Shown piece by piece: positions 19,201 to 27,006 of a DNA stretch of 64,000 nucleotides; within the stretch, counting starts at the first letter, position 1; the number at the start of each line of letters is the position of its first letter. The stretch is from JAQUGA01 sp038210985 (GTDB lineage Bacteria > Bacteroidota > Bacteroidia > Bacteroidales > WCHB1-69). Under the pieces are notes generated by a model that did no database searches, had not been told where the DNA came from, and was given only the letters and a program-made list of their open reading frames with translations. The position numbers and the translations under genes were made by a program. Location: positions 45,053 to 109,052 of the forward strand of contig JBBQWB010000001.1 in the NCBI GenBank assembly GCA_038210985.1, written 5' to 3'.

Positions 19201-19349
19201 TGACCAACTTGAAGTTTATAGGCAGTAGCAATGTATTCGCCACAATCCCAAAAACTTGCAGTAGGCTCAGCAGTCATAATGTAAACAGCCGAAGCAAAAA
19301 TAAAGACCAACCATCCAAGAGTATTATTAAGTAGTTTGTAATTCTTCAT
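16290..19349 (-). CDS. DUF2723 (GT117-type) membrane glycosyltransferase-like protein
   Basis: A 1019-residue multi-spanning inner-membrane protein. The N-terminal part (FWDCGEYIATAYKLQVGHPPGAP) is the DUF2723 hallmark and holds the acidic residue expected at the catalytic site of GT-C transferases such as O-mannosyltransferases. About a dozen hydrophobic segments extend to residue 600, followed by a large soluble region (NAIIFTNGDNDTFPLWYAQEVEGVRTDV) and a C-terminal helical, TPR-like tail. The family is placed among lipid-linked-sugar glycosyltransferases and is common in Bacteroidota, which O-glycosylate exported proteins; a role in that is inferred. It lies 11 bp downstream of pheS and 9 bp upstream of the NodB deacetylase. 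Confidence 0.85.
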   Translation of the reverse strand: MKNYKLLNNTLGWLVFIFASAVYIMTAEPTASFWDCGEYIATAYKLQVGHPPGAPTFQLIGKMFSLLAGNDVTKVAWYVNVMSALFSGMTIALMFWSLTMLIEKLALLKDKVLSTHKTIAILGSALVGSLAYTFSDTFWFSAVEGEVYAMSSFFTALVFWMILKWEQVGDEKDSLRWLVLIAYMIGLSIGVHLLNLLTVPAIVFVYYFKNHTPTWKGGILAFLLSIVILAGILFGIIPWIVKLSGFFEITFVNTLGLPFNSGTIFYFSLIIGGIIFGLYYTKKKLQPVWNTIILAFSFILIGYSTFAVLIIRSNANTPIDENNPEDAVGLLAYLNREQYGSTPLFSGQYYNAQAVGFDDGNPFYVKDKKTGKYVVSDDRKSSIPKYDPRYCTIFPRMWSNQQSQHATYYKDWAGIKNDPNNRIIPTMGQNLKFFKDYQIGYMYLRYFMWNFAGRQNDQQGYGDILNGSWISGIDFIDEMRVGPQKNIPDSLKSKGRNTYFFLPLLLGLIGLFFHYYRHSKDAVVVTLLFFMTGLAITVYLNMYAYQPRERDYAFAASFYAFAMWIGFGTYAIYDLLKKYINPTVTAISSVVLTLILVPALMANQNWDDHNRSNRYTVLAIASNYLNSCEPNAIIFTNGDNDTFPLWYAQEVEGVRTDVRVCNLSLLNTDWYIDQMKRKAYNSAPLPMQMTKDLYKQGTRDYMYVIPQGDSYMNIKLVVNDILTDSKRVRFSNQKEMNFIPTNKFILPVDSAKVIKNGTVSANQANLIVKNIEWEISDGILQKNMIAMMDILANFNWDRPVYFAVTTGNDAYFGLEKYFQLEGLAYRLVPIKNDVPGEDLSLGRINTDILYNNVMNKFTWGGLNDSRVYLSEDNIRLTMTIRTIFGRLANTLVTENKMDSALKVLDRAEETMPNNLVPYNYFNLPFAEAYYRIGTPAAIAKGQKIMETLIKICDTELTYYFKFKGNFASMVDREIQQNLGILQRLSQIAETYKAVAIKKQADSIFEMSYSEWNLNKGKTR

Positions 19350-19360
19350 AATAGTTTTTT

Positions 19361-20386
19361 TTATGAAATAAATGAATTAAATTGTGATAAAAATCTGATG
19401 TCATTTTCAAAAAACATGCGAATATCTTTTGTTTTATATAATTGTTGAGTAATTCGTTCGATGCCAAGACCAAATGCAAATCCTGAATATATTTTGCTAT
19501 CAATTCCGCAATTTTCCAGAACATTAGGATCCACCATTCCGCAGCCTAAAATTTCGACCCAACCCGAATATTTACAAAGGTTACAACCTTTGCCACCGCA
19601 GATATCGCAACTTATGTCCATTTCGGCGGAAGGTTCGGTAAAAGGAAAATAGGAAGGGCGAAGGCGTACTTGAGTTTTTTCGCCAAATAATTCCTTGGCA
19701 AAATAATATAATGTTTGTTTTAAATCGGCAAACGAAACATTTTTATCGATGTATAAACCTTCTACTTGGTGAAAAATACAATGAGCACGAGCAGTAATCG
19801 ATTCGTTACGAAAAACTCTACCAGCACAAATTGTACGGATTGGAGGTTTTGTAGTTTCCATAATTCGAACTTGAATAGACGAAGTGTGTGTGCGAAGGGC
19901 AATGTCGGGGTCTTTTTCGACAAAAAAAGTATCTTGCATATCGCGAGCAGGGTGGTCTTTTGGGAAATTTAATGCGGTAAAATTATGCCAATCATCTTCA
20001 ATTTCGGGACCGTGCGAAACAGTAAAACCTATTCGTTCAAATATTTTATAAATTTTATTCGTAACTATCGAAAGAGGGTGTCGTCCTCCAGAATGAACAA
20101 AATTTGTTGGCAATGTACAATCAATTTCCGACACATTATCGAATAATTCGTTTTCGAATTTTTCAGTATATTGGTCAATTTTTGATTGAGCTTCATCTTT
20201 TAACTTATTTATCCAAAGTCCAAAATCTTTTCTCGATTCGGCTGGAATATCTTTTATGCCAGCAAAAAGAGCAGTAATTTCACCTTTTTTGCTTAAAAAT
20301 TGAATTCTAAATGCCTCAATGTCGGCTTTGTTGCTTGGTGTAAATTCTTGAATTTGCTTAAATAATTTTTGTATTTGTTCGTTCAT
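19361..20386 (-). CDS. pheS: Phenylalanine-tRNA ligase alpha subunit
   Basis: A 341-residue class II aminoacyl-tRNA synthetase subunit, which with PheT charges tRNA-Phe. Seen: an N-terminal coiled-coil for tRNA binding (residues about 1-90), then class II motif 1 (FERIGFTVSHGPEIEDDWHNFTALN), motif 2 (RTICAGRVFRNESITARAHCIFHQVEGL), and motif 3 with GFAFGLGIERI. DISCDICGGKGCNLCKYSGW is the usual Cys-rich insertion. Length is normal. pheT is not in the window, so the two subunit genes are separated here. It heads the transcript that continues into the DUF2723 and NodB genes. Confidence 0.95.
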   Translation of the reverse strand: MNEQIQKLFKQIQEFTPSNKADIEAFRIQFLSKKGEITALFAGIKDIPAESRKDFGLWINKLKDEAQSKIDQYTEKFENELFDNVSEIDCTLPTNFVHSGGRHPLSIVTNKIYKIFERIGFTVSHGPEIEDDWHNFTALNFPKDHPARDMQDTFFVEKDPDIALRTHTSSIQVRIMETTKPPIRTICAGRVFRNESITARAHCIFHQVEGLYIDKNVSFADLKQTLYYFAKELFGEKTQVRLRPSYFPFTEPSAEMDISCDICGGKGCNLCKYSGWVEILGCGMVDPNVLENCGIDSKIYSGFAFGLGIERITQQLYKTKDIRMFFENDIRFLSQFNSFIS

Positions 20387-20401
20387 TTGGAACCTAAATT
20401 A

Positions 20402-21079
20402 TTATTTTATGATTGTAACGGAGATAATTTTTATGTCTTCAATAGGACGATTGTTATTGTCGCATTTCACTTCAGAAATTTTATCAACTACATCTAGTCC
20501 CGAAATAACTTCTCCGAAAATTGTATAAGAACCATCTAAATGAGGTGTGCCTCCTAATGTTTTATATACACTCCTTTGTTCTTTAGTGAATTTCATCTTC
20601 ATTTGCGACTCATACCTGTCAAGTTCTTCATCGGTGAATTTTTTACCTTGTACAATATAAAATTGAGATCCACTTGATTCGCGTTTTGGATTTACATTGT
20701 CGCCAGTACGAGCAGCAGCTAAAGCCCCTTTTTTATGAATATATTTTGGAACAATCTCGGCTGGAATTGTGTAATTTGGTCCACCATTTCCTAAAATCGC
20801 ACCAGAAGCAGCGGTTTTTGAGTCAGGATCGCCTGTTTGAACCATAAATCCTTTTATAACTCTGTGAAATAATATTCCGTCAAAATAGTTTTCTTTAACT
20901 AATTTAATAAAATTATCTCGATGTTGTGGGGTTTCGTTGTACAATTTTATTTTAATATCACCTTTTGAGGTACTTATTAATATAGAAACCTCTTTTTGTG
21001 TGTTGTTTGATGTCTGTGAAAATAGACCAAAAGAAATAAAAAATAACATTATAAATGTCAAATAATTTTTTTTTCTCAT
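20402..21079 (-). CDS. Exported cyclophilin-type peptidyl-prolyl isomerase
   Basis: A 225-residue cyclophilin that speeds cis-trans isomerisation at proline, here in the periplasm. The signal peptide MRKKNYLTFIMLFFISFGLFSQ fixes the start at 21079; the longer frame up to 21136 has no sensible N-terminus. Family motifs: FHRVIKGFMVQTGDP (catalytic Arg), GALAAAR, SGSQFYIVQG and a final DGSYTIFGEVISGLDVVDKI. An insertion of about 30 residues (DEELDRYESQMKMKFTKEQR) lies between the last two, as in many Bacteroidota homologues. Its stop lies 15 bp before pheS in the same direction, so it may share that transcript. Confidence 0.92.
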   Translation of the reverse strand: MRKKNYLTFIMLFFISFGLFSQTSNNTQKEVSILISTSKGDIKIKLYNETPQHRDNFIKLVKENYFDGILFHRVIKGFMVQTGDPDSKTAASGAILGNGGPNYTIPAEIVPKYIHKKGALAAARTGDNVNPKRESSGSQFYIVQGKKFTDEELDRYESQMKMKFTKEQRSVYKTLGGTPHLDGSYTIFGEVISGLDVVDKISEVKCDNNNRPIEDIKIISVTIIK

Positions 21080-21214
21080 ACTATTCAAAATTTTATTTAT
21101 ATTTGCTCTGTAATTAATTTCGATTTTAATTTGCAATACTACAAAAAAATACCCAATGTTGTAACCATTAATATCGTCTGATAGTATAATAAATGTTTTA
21201 ATAAAACTTAAATT

Positions 21215-21583
21215 ATGAAAAAAACAATCATTCTTGTTGCTTTAGGTCTGACAGTTACCGCTTTACTAATGATTGCAAGCGGTTGCAAAAAAGACACAGA
21301 ATGTAAGTTAGTTGTAACTGTAAAATACCTTAGCGATACAAATATTATTGTTCCTCAGTGTAGTGTAATGGTGAAAAAATATGATGTTGAAGAATTTGGA
21401 TTTACTAATTCTGCAGGACAATTTACCACAACATTTAAACACGAAGCTATTTTAGATATTTTTGCTCAGAAAGACACCAGTACCGACCCATTAATAATTA
21501 GCCTAATAAAGGGCACAGGTGCTGTTCGTCTAGTACCTGGTCAAACGGTTCACAAAAGCGTGTTTATTACAGCTCAACCTTGA
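21215..21583 (+). CDS. Small lipoprotein, carboxypeptidase-regulatory-like fold
   Basis: A 122-residue protein with a lipoprotein signal: hydrophobic stretch followed by IASGC, Cys24 being the lipidated residue. The mature part KLVVTVKYLSDT...PQCSVMVKKYDVEEFGFTNSAGQFTTTFKHEAILDIFAQ reads as one beta-sandwich of the carboxypeptidase D regulatory type, in which a value-plus-modifier module is common on Bacteroidota surface lipoproteins. No enzymatic residues are seen. It has its own terminator and stands alone, divergent from the cyclophilin gene. Confidence 0.75.
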   Translation: MKKTIILVALGLTVTALLMIASGCKKDTECKLVVTVKYLSDTNIIVPQCSVMVKKYDVEEFGFTNSAGQFTTTFKHEAILDIFAQKDTSTDPLIISLIKGTGAVRLVPGQTVHKSVFITAQP

Positions 21584-21610
21584 TGTTGGAATAATAGATA
21601 AATACTACTA

Positions 21611-21634
21611 AAGCCTGTTCTCGGGCTTTTTTTT
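21611..21634 (+). terminator. Intrinsic terminator of the lipoprotein gene
   Basis: AAGCCTG at 21611-21617 pairs with CGGGCTT at 21622-21628 (one T-G wobble), followed by a run of eight T. Confidence 0.85.
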
Positions 21635-21812
21635 ATTACTGCGTATTTCAAATTTATTACAATATATATTATACACATCGAACGAACAAATTACTTATTC
21701 ATACAATCTTTTTGCAAAATCCCAAAATAATTTTTATCCTAAACAAATTAGATTGTTTGAAAAAAAATTTTAAATTTGCAACAATTAGATTATTAAACAA
21801 ATATTAACTATT

Positions 21813-24800
21813 ATGAAAAAAATTTATGGCTTATTTTTGATTTCAAGTTTGTTTTTTATACAATCGATAAATGCTCAAAATCAAGTAATTTATGGTTGGA
21901 CCTTTGATGATTTACAAGTTGCGGATCAAACGTTAAAAATAATTCCATCAAACTATGGCATTGCTTCGGGTGTAGCAAATATTTATGCAAATGGAACAAA
22001 TGGATCTTCGGATTTTACATGTTCAGTTGTGGATCCTGAATGGACAGCATTTGCTGGAACCACTCTTAACGACCCCCGAACTACACCAATTGCTGGAAAT
22101 GCATTAACTATTGCAAACCAAAGTGCAAATGGACAAAGTGTAATTTTTAAATTTTCAATGACAGGTTATCAAAATGCTATTTTCACTTTTTCGACACGTG
22201 GAACAACGGAAGGATTTAATTCTCACCAATGGGCATGGAGTGTTGATGGAACAAGTTTTACAAATTTTGGCGATAATACAGCCCGAACCGAAACTACTTT
22301 TGAAACCGACACATTGCTTCTTTCTGCAATAACAGAAATAAATAATGCAGCAACCGTGTATTTAAAGCTTACTATTAGTGGAGCAACCTCAATTACTGGA
22401 AATAATAGAATTGACAATGTTTTAATTAAAGCGGAAACTTTTTATGATTTAGAAGTATTGCAAGTTACTTCGCCTTTAAATTCTACTTGTGGTTCGATGA
22501 ATAGTAATGTTGCAGTTAAAATTAAAAATCATAGTCCAGCTGTTGTAAATAATTTTCCAGTATATGCAAAGATTACTTTTCCAAATCTCAGTACTCAGCT
22601 TATAGAACATCAAATTACTTCAATAGCCGCTAATGCCGAATTAACACAATCAATCGGAACGATTAATACAACGTCTCCTGGAACTTATCATGTTAAAGCA
22701 TTTACATCCTACAGCGAGGATTCAAATTTAAATAATGATACTTTAAATTATAGCTTTGTTATTGCAGATATTCACGCTAATCCATTTATTGACTCTCTTA
22801 ATAATGTTGCCGAAGATTTATTTTGGACATTAAATGGATTTTCGTTTGCCGAAGTTGCAACGCAAGGCAATATTAGTCGTATGCTTTCAGCTTCGCTAAA
22901 TTCAGTGGATACTTTGGCTAGTTTTTCTATCCTTAATACTATTGATACTTTGAAATTTCACAATCATTTAATTTTTGATTATAGGTTAATACAGCCCACA
23001 ACTTTTGATAATTACAGCATTTTAAGTGGCGACAGTTTAAATGTTTTTCTAAGTTCAGATTGTGGAAATTCTTTTGTTAGGATTAAATCCATAAACCTAA
23101 CAAATCATATAAATTCATCTGATTTTTATCATATGGCAATTCCATTAAATGCATATGTTGGGAATAAAATAATGATTAAAATTGAGTCGAAAACGGCAAC
23201 AGGTAATTTTATTTCACAAATTGATAATATTGAAGTTCGTAATGGAGATTTATGGGACATGGGCGTAATATATAAAATATTGCCAGTTAATACTCCATGT
23301 GGGCTTTTAACCGACACTATTAGAGCTTTATATAAAAATACAGGAGATGGTTATTTGAACAATGTTCCTGTATCTGTTCAAATATCCAGACCATATAATC
23401 CTCCGTTTGTAACGTATAATGATACCATTCGCCAGTTGATAGTGCCAGGACAAGAAGTTGTTTTTACGTTTAGTCAGACAATAAATACTACTGTGGCTGG
23501 AAAATATACTTTTTTGATTCGATCATTAGTTCTAAACGACACTGTTGCGACTTTAGGGTATAATATCAACAATATATTAATTGATAGTGTTAGAACAATT
23601 GCTGCTTTGCCTGTGCCTTTTTATGAAGGATTTGCAAACACAAGCTATCTTAATAATTTTAATACAAACGCCAGTTATGATGCAGTGAATAAAAAAATGT
23701 TTAAGACATTTACAACTGAAAATACTACGGGTAATATAACAACATCCAGAAGAATAGGTACTATTACTGCCAGCCATCAATTGTTTTTTGATTATTCATT
23801 TACACAAAATGATGGAACTGCTATACCAATGGGTGCAAACGATTCAATTGTAGTATTGGCTTCGACGGATTGTGGAAGTACATTTGTTCCATTTCATGTT
23901 ATTAAAACCAGCAACCATTCGCCAAGTCCGGCAACTACAACAGTTCCAGTTGCATTGAGTGCTTTTGTAAATCAAAATATTATTTTAAAATTTAATATGG
24001 TTTCAAATACAAACAACAGCAAGATTATTTTGGACGAAATAATAATTGATGGGCTACCTCAAATAAATATTTTAGGAGATACATTGGTTACAACATGCTT
24101 AGGAGATACTCAAAATATTATCGTAAATGGTGCAACTTATTACAACTATGAATGGAGAAATACAAGCAATCCAAGTATCATTATTGGAACTACTCAAACA
24201 ATAGATGTTACACAAAGTGGCTACTACAAAGTTGTAGCAACTAATAATGTTGGAATGACAGCTACGGATTCTGTTCATGTAGTTTTTCAGGCATTACCTA
24301 CTGTTTCATTTGAATTACCACTTGCAAGTACATCCTTGTGTCCAAATGGTTCATACATTATTTTAACGGGTCATAGTCCTTCGGGTGGATCTTTTTCGGG
24401 CACAGGAGTTTCGGTAAATAGATTTTATCCACAAACTGCTGGAATTGGTCAACATATTATTAATTATACGGTTACATCCAATGGATGTACAAATTATGCA
24501 AGCGATACCATTGTTGTAAACCCACTAACAACAGTAAGTCTTACAGGATTATCAGATTTGTGTTTAAACAGTGCTTCTGTCAATTTAACGCAAGGCACGC
24601 CTGTGGGTGGAACTTATAGTGGAATTGGAGTTTCGGGAACAACGTTTAATCCTCAAACAGCAGGAGTAAACACGCACATTATTACTTATTCTTTTACCGA
24701 TGAACATCAATGTACTTATACAAGTTCAGACACACTAGTTGTGAAACCACTGCCAAATGCTTTTGCCGGAAACAATACTTCGATTTGCAAAGGAAATCAT

Positions 24801-25472
24801 TTAACGCTAGTTGCAAGTGGAGGTGATTCGTTTGTATGGAATACCCAAGAAGAAAGCAATTCTATTTTGGTTGGTCCAACAGTAACAACTATATATGTTG
24901 TAACGGTTACTGGCTTAAACGGATGTACAAAAAGCGATAGTGTTACCGTTACTGTAAACGAGTATCCTGTTGCTTCACTTAACTTGCCATTTGATACAGT
25001 TTGTCTTCAAACAACCGCTTTTCAATTAAGTGGAGGCTCGGGCAATCCTTCTGGAGGAACAGGAAGCTATTCTGGACCTGGAGTTAGTGGTACTTGGTTT
25101 AATCCAGCCATAGGACTTGGAACCTATACAATACGTTACACATATTCTTTAAATGGTTGCGATTCGGCAACAACTCAGCCCATTACGGTAGTTAATTGTA
25201 CTGGAGTGGAAGAGTTTAATGCAGATGCGATAATGTTTGTTAAACCGAATCCAGTTCAAGATATGTTAACACTAACTCTTTCGGAAAATATAAAAGGAGA
25301 TATCGTAATAATAGTTACCGATTTTATTGGTAGAAAGATTATGGAACAAAGCATTGAGATAAACCCAAATAATCCCATCCAAATACAAACTTCATCGTGG
25401 AATTCGGGTGCATATTTAGTGCATGTTTTTTATAATAAACGACGTTATACTCAAAAAGTAATGAAGATGTAG
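21813..25472 (+). CDS. Very large T9SS-secreted multidomain surface protein
   Basis: A 1219-residue exported protein. Signal peptide to about residue 22 (SINAQ), then jelly-roll-like domains alternating with CARDB/Ig-like modules (for example LEVLQVTSPLNSTCGSMNSNV and MGVIYKILPVNTPCGLLTDTI). From about residue 850 come three copies of a repeat with core GG(T/S)(Y/F)SG(I/T/P)GVS...(N/Y)P...G...I.YT (near 852, 927 and 1075), with an Ig-like module between the last two. Residues about 1140-1219 are a type A T9SS sorting domain (VKPNPVQDMLTLTLS ... VMKM). Such repeats resemble gliding and adhesion proteins; a role in surface attachment is inferred. A TAAATTTG -7 element lies at 21771-21778. Confidence 0.85.
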   Translation: MKKIYGLFLISSLFFIQSINAQNQVIYGWTFDDLQVADQTLKIIPSNYGIASGVANIYANGTNGSSDFTCSVVDPEWTAFAGTTLNDPRTTPIAGNALTIANQSANGQSVIFKFSMTGYQNAIFTFSTRGTTEGFNSHQWAWSVDGTSFTNFGDNTARTETTFETDTLLLSAITEINNAATVYLKLTISGATSITGNNRIDNVLIKAETFYDLEVLQVTSPLNSTCGSMNSNVAVKIKNHSPAVVNNFPVYAKITFPNLSTQLIEHQITSIAANAELTQSIGTINTTSPGTYHVKAFTSYSEDSNLNNDTLNYSFVIADIHANPFIDSLNNVAEDLFWTLNGFSFAEVATQGNISRMLSASLNSVDTLASFSILNTIDTLKFHNHLIFDYRLIQPTTFDNYSILSGDSLNVFLSSDCGNSFVRIKSINLTNHINSSDFYHMAIPLNAYVGNKIMIKIESKTATGNFISQIDNIEVRNGDLWDMGVIYKILPVNTPCGLLTDTIRALYKNTGDGYLNNVPVSVQISRPYNPPFVTYNDTIRQLIVPGQEVVFTFSQTINTTVAGKYTFLIRSLVLNDTVATLGYNINNILIDSVRTIAALPVPFYEGFANTSYLNNFNTNASYDAVNKKMFKTFTTENTTGNITTSRRIGTITASHQLFFDYSFTQNDGTAIPMGANDSIVVLASTDCGSTFVPFHVIKTSNHSPSPATTTVPVALSAFVNQNIILKFNMVSNTNNSKIILDEIIIDGLPQINILGDTLVTTCLGDTQNIIVNGATYYNYEWRNTSNPSIIIGTTQTIDVTQSGYYKVVATNNVGMTATDSVHVVFQALPTVSFELPLASTSLCPNGSYIILTGHSPSGGSFSGTGVSVNRFYPQTAGIGQHIINYTVTSNGCTNYASDTIVVNPLTTVSLTGLSDLCLNSASVNLTQGTPVGGTYSGIGVSGTTFNPQTAGVNTHIITYSFTDEHQCTYTSSDTLVVKPLPNAFAGNNTSICKGNHLTLVASGGDSFVWNTQEESNSILVGPTVTTIYVVTVTGLNGCTKSDSVTVTVNEYPVASLNLPFDTVCLQTTAFQLSGGSGNPSGGTGSYSGPGVSGTWFNPAIGLGTYTIRYTYSLNGCDSATTQPITVVNCTGVEEFNADAIMFVKPNPVQDMLTLTLSENIKGDIVIIVTDFIGRKIMEQSIEINPNNPIQIQTSSWNSGAYLVHVFYNKRRYTQKVMKM

Positions 25473-25530
25473 TTTTGTGTTTGCAAGAAAAACGCCAACT
25501 TCGTTTTTCAGATATTAATGTTAGTTTTCT

Positions 25531-25570
25531 AAATCGGGCAAAAAACAATGTTTTTTGCCCGATTTTTTTT
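25531..25570 (+). terminator. Intrinsic terminator of the large surface protein gene
   Basis: A perfect 16-bp stem (25531-25546 with 25550-25565, core CGGGCAAAAAAC/GTTTTTTGCCCG) and a three-base loop run into a T tract. Confidence 0.9.
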
Positions 25571-26040
25571 ATCAAAAATATCATTTTATAATACAGACAT
25601 TCTGCTTCTTAGAGTTGAAATATATTCTTTCCTGACTTCAACATTTTTTTTGATCATTTCTATAACAATTTCAAAACGAGGTGTATACGAATGTATGACT
25701 CCTTTTTTTGGTGACTCGGGGTATAATCTCACTCAAGATTTACGAAAGATTTGTTTCTATAAGATTGGATTTTGTCATAAAATTCGCCAAAATCATTTTT
25801 CAATTAAACATAATAACCCCGCATTTCATTCGGGGCTATTAATATTCGACACCTACGGCGTCGTTGTAATTTGAAAAACTAAAAACCAAATTTTTAAACT
25901 ATATTTTTTTCACCGCAATAGCGTAATCAAACAGATAATACCTTATAAAAACTAAAACTTCTAAAAAAAAATAAAACTTCAAAAATCGTGTGGTGGCAAG
26001 GGCAATCCGCTGCGGCGGAGCGGCAAGACGTTGGCGTGAA

Positions 26041-26158
26041 TGCTAAAACAATTAGAAATTCGGAAAAGGTGCTTGCGTCTCAAACAAAAACTCGATTTTG
26101 GCTATTGCGTAAGAGTTTTTGGTTTGACTACTTTTCCTGAATTTCTTTTGTTTTAGCA
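26041..26158. repeat. Long imperfect hairpin A (118 nt)
   Basis: The outer arms TGCTAAAACAA (26041-26051) and TTGTTTTAGCA (26148-26158) pair perfectly and continue through AGAAATTC/GAATTTCT and GGAAAAG/CTTTTCC. A second stem inside pairs TCAAACAAAAACTC (around 26079-26092) with GAGTTTTTGGTTTGA (around 26112-26126), one bulge, and a loop of about 19 nt. Such rod-like structure fits either a structural RNA or a palindromic mobile repeat; the sequence alone does not decide. Confidence 0.6.
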
Positions 26159-26236
26159 GGGCGGGGTGGAAGCATTAGTTTTGTCTAGCTTTTTTTTGGA
26201 CCAAAATTAGCGATTATCATCGCTGAAACGATTAAA

Positions 26237-26276
26237 TGGTTGTAAATAAATTTGTCACAACAAATTTAAACAACCA
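26237..26276. repeat. Hairpin B
   Basis: TGGTTG (26237-26242) pairs with CAACCA (26271-26276) and AAATTTGT (26248-26255) with ACAAATTT (26260-26267), loop CACA. No T tract follows, so it is not a typical terminator. Confidence 0.55.
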
Positions 26277-26287
26277 CTAAATCGGAG

Positions 26288-26350
26288 TTAAATCAAACTA
26301 AATCAAGCAGTTTTATTTTTTGATTTTCCTGCTTGATTAATTTTGATTAA
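26288..26350. repeat. Hairpin C
   Basis: AATCAAGCAG (26301-26310) pairs perfectly with CTGCTTGATT (26329-26338); pairing extends outward with mismatches through TTAAATCAAA and TTTTGATTAA. The loop is a T-rich stretch of 18 nt. Confidence 0.55.
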
Positions 26351-26513
26351 ACAAGGAAAAAAGTATCAGAAAATAGGTAATTATTATTTCAATCAGGGTG
26401 ACGCATTGTCGAAGTCAGGATTTGAAATACATTCTTTTCCGAACACTACCTAATCATTATTTGAACTCAGGTAAAAAAACAATTACATCAATTATTATAT
26501 GAGAAGTAATTCT

Positions 26514-26538
26514 AAAAAAAAATCTCCCGAAGGAGATT
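26514..26538 (-). terminator. Intrinsic terminator of the dcw cluster transcript
   Basis: On the minus strand AATCTCC, loop TTCG, GGAGATT, then a U tract (A run 26514-26522 on the plus strand). The C(UUCG)G closing tetraloop is the unusually stable kind. Confidence 0.9.
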
Positions 26539-26553
26539 AAATATTTGAATTAT

Positions 26554-27003
26554 TTATGAAAGTAGCTTTTTTACCACTTCAGAGATGGTTTTATTGTCGG
26601 TTTTACCTTGAAGTTGTTTGGAGGCAATTCCCATTACTTTTCCCATATCCTTAATGCCATTTGCATTGGTTTGTTTAATTATTTCGCCAATGGTAGATTC
26701 AATTTCAGCAATATCCATTTGAGGTGGCAGATATTGACCAATAATTGCCGATTGTGCAACTTCTTGTTCAAGTAAATCGGGACGATTTTGTTCTTTATAA
26801 ATTTGAGCCGAATCGTTGCGTTGTTTTATCAATTTTTGAATGATTTGCAACTCTTCTTCATCGGATAAGTTTTCGACTTGAGCTTTGCCCGAAGAAGCAA
26901 TTGTGAAAGCAGTTTTAACAGCTCTTAGAGCTTCGAGTTTTGTTTTATCACGAGCCAACATGGCTACTTTGATGTCGTTGTTTATGAACTCGGTATATTT
27001 CAT
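26554..27003 (-). CDS. GatB/YqeY-domain protein
   Basis: A 149-residue cytoplasmic helical protein of the YqeY family, which shares its fold with the tail domain of GatB, the tRNA-binding part of the Asp/Glu-tRNA amidotransferase. Seen: the N-terminal DIKVAMLARDKTKLEALRAVKTA, the LIKQRNDSAQIYKEQNRPDLLEQE helix pair, YLPPQM, and the C-terminal DMGKVMGIASKQL segment typical of the family. A tRNA-related role is inferred. It starts 3 bp after the ftsZ stop and is the last gene before the cluster terminator. Confidence 0.92.
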   Translation of the reverse strand: MKYTEFINNDIKVAMLARDKTKLEALRAVKTAFTIASSGKAQVENLSDEEELQIIQKLIKQRNDSAQIYKEQNRPDLLEQEVAQSAIIGQYLPPQMDIAEIESTIGEIIKQTNANGIKDMGKVMGIASKQLQGKTDNKTISEVVKKLLS

Positions 27004-27006
27004 CGC

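Larger units (their letters stand above)
25571..26513. other. Structured non-coding region between the surface protein and the dcw cluster
   Basis: Nearly 950 bp with no convincing gene. It holds, in order: a 10-bp inverted pair TCCTGACTTC (25630-25639) and GAAGTCAGGA (26411-26420) that brackets most of it; a hairpin CCCCG...CGGGG near 25817-25836; a GC-rich segment near 25988-26035 with CCGCTGCGGCGGAGCGG; and three long hairpins listed separately. A near-direct repeat TTGAAATAyATTCTTT occurs at about 25615 and 26422. One frame of 108 codons (25548-25874) is open but starts inside a terminator and has no protein-like composition. Confidence 0.6.

Noticed and set aside
25548..25874. Open frame of 108 codons on the plus strand
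   Set aside because: It begins inside the terminator of the large surface protein, has a composition unlike the neighbours and overlaps the CCCCG hairpin; no start signal or protein-like pattern.
26041..26158. Calling hairpin A a 6S RNA
   Set aside because: Long rod shape fits, but no conserved 6S word can be checked by eye; kept as unassigned repeat/RNA.
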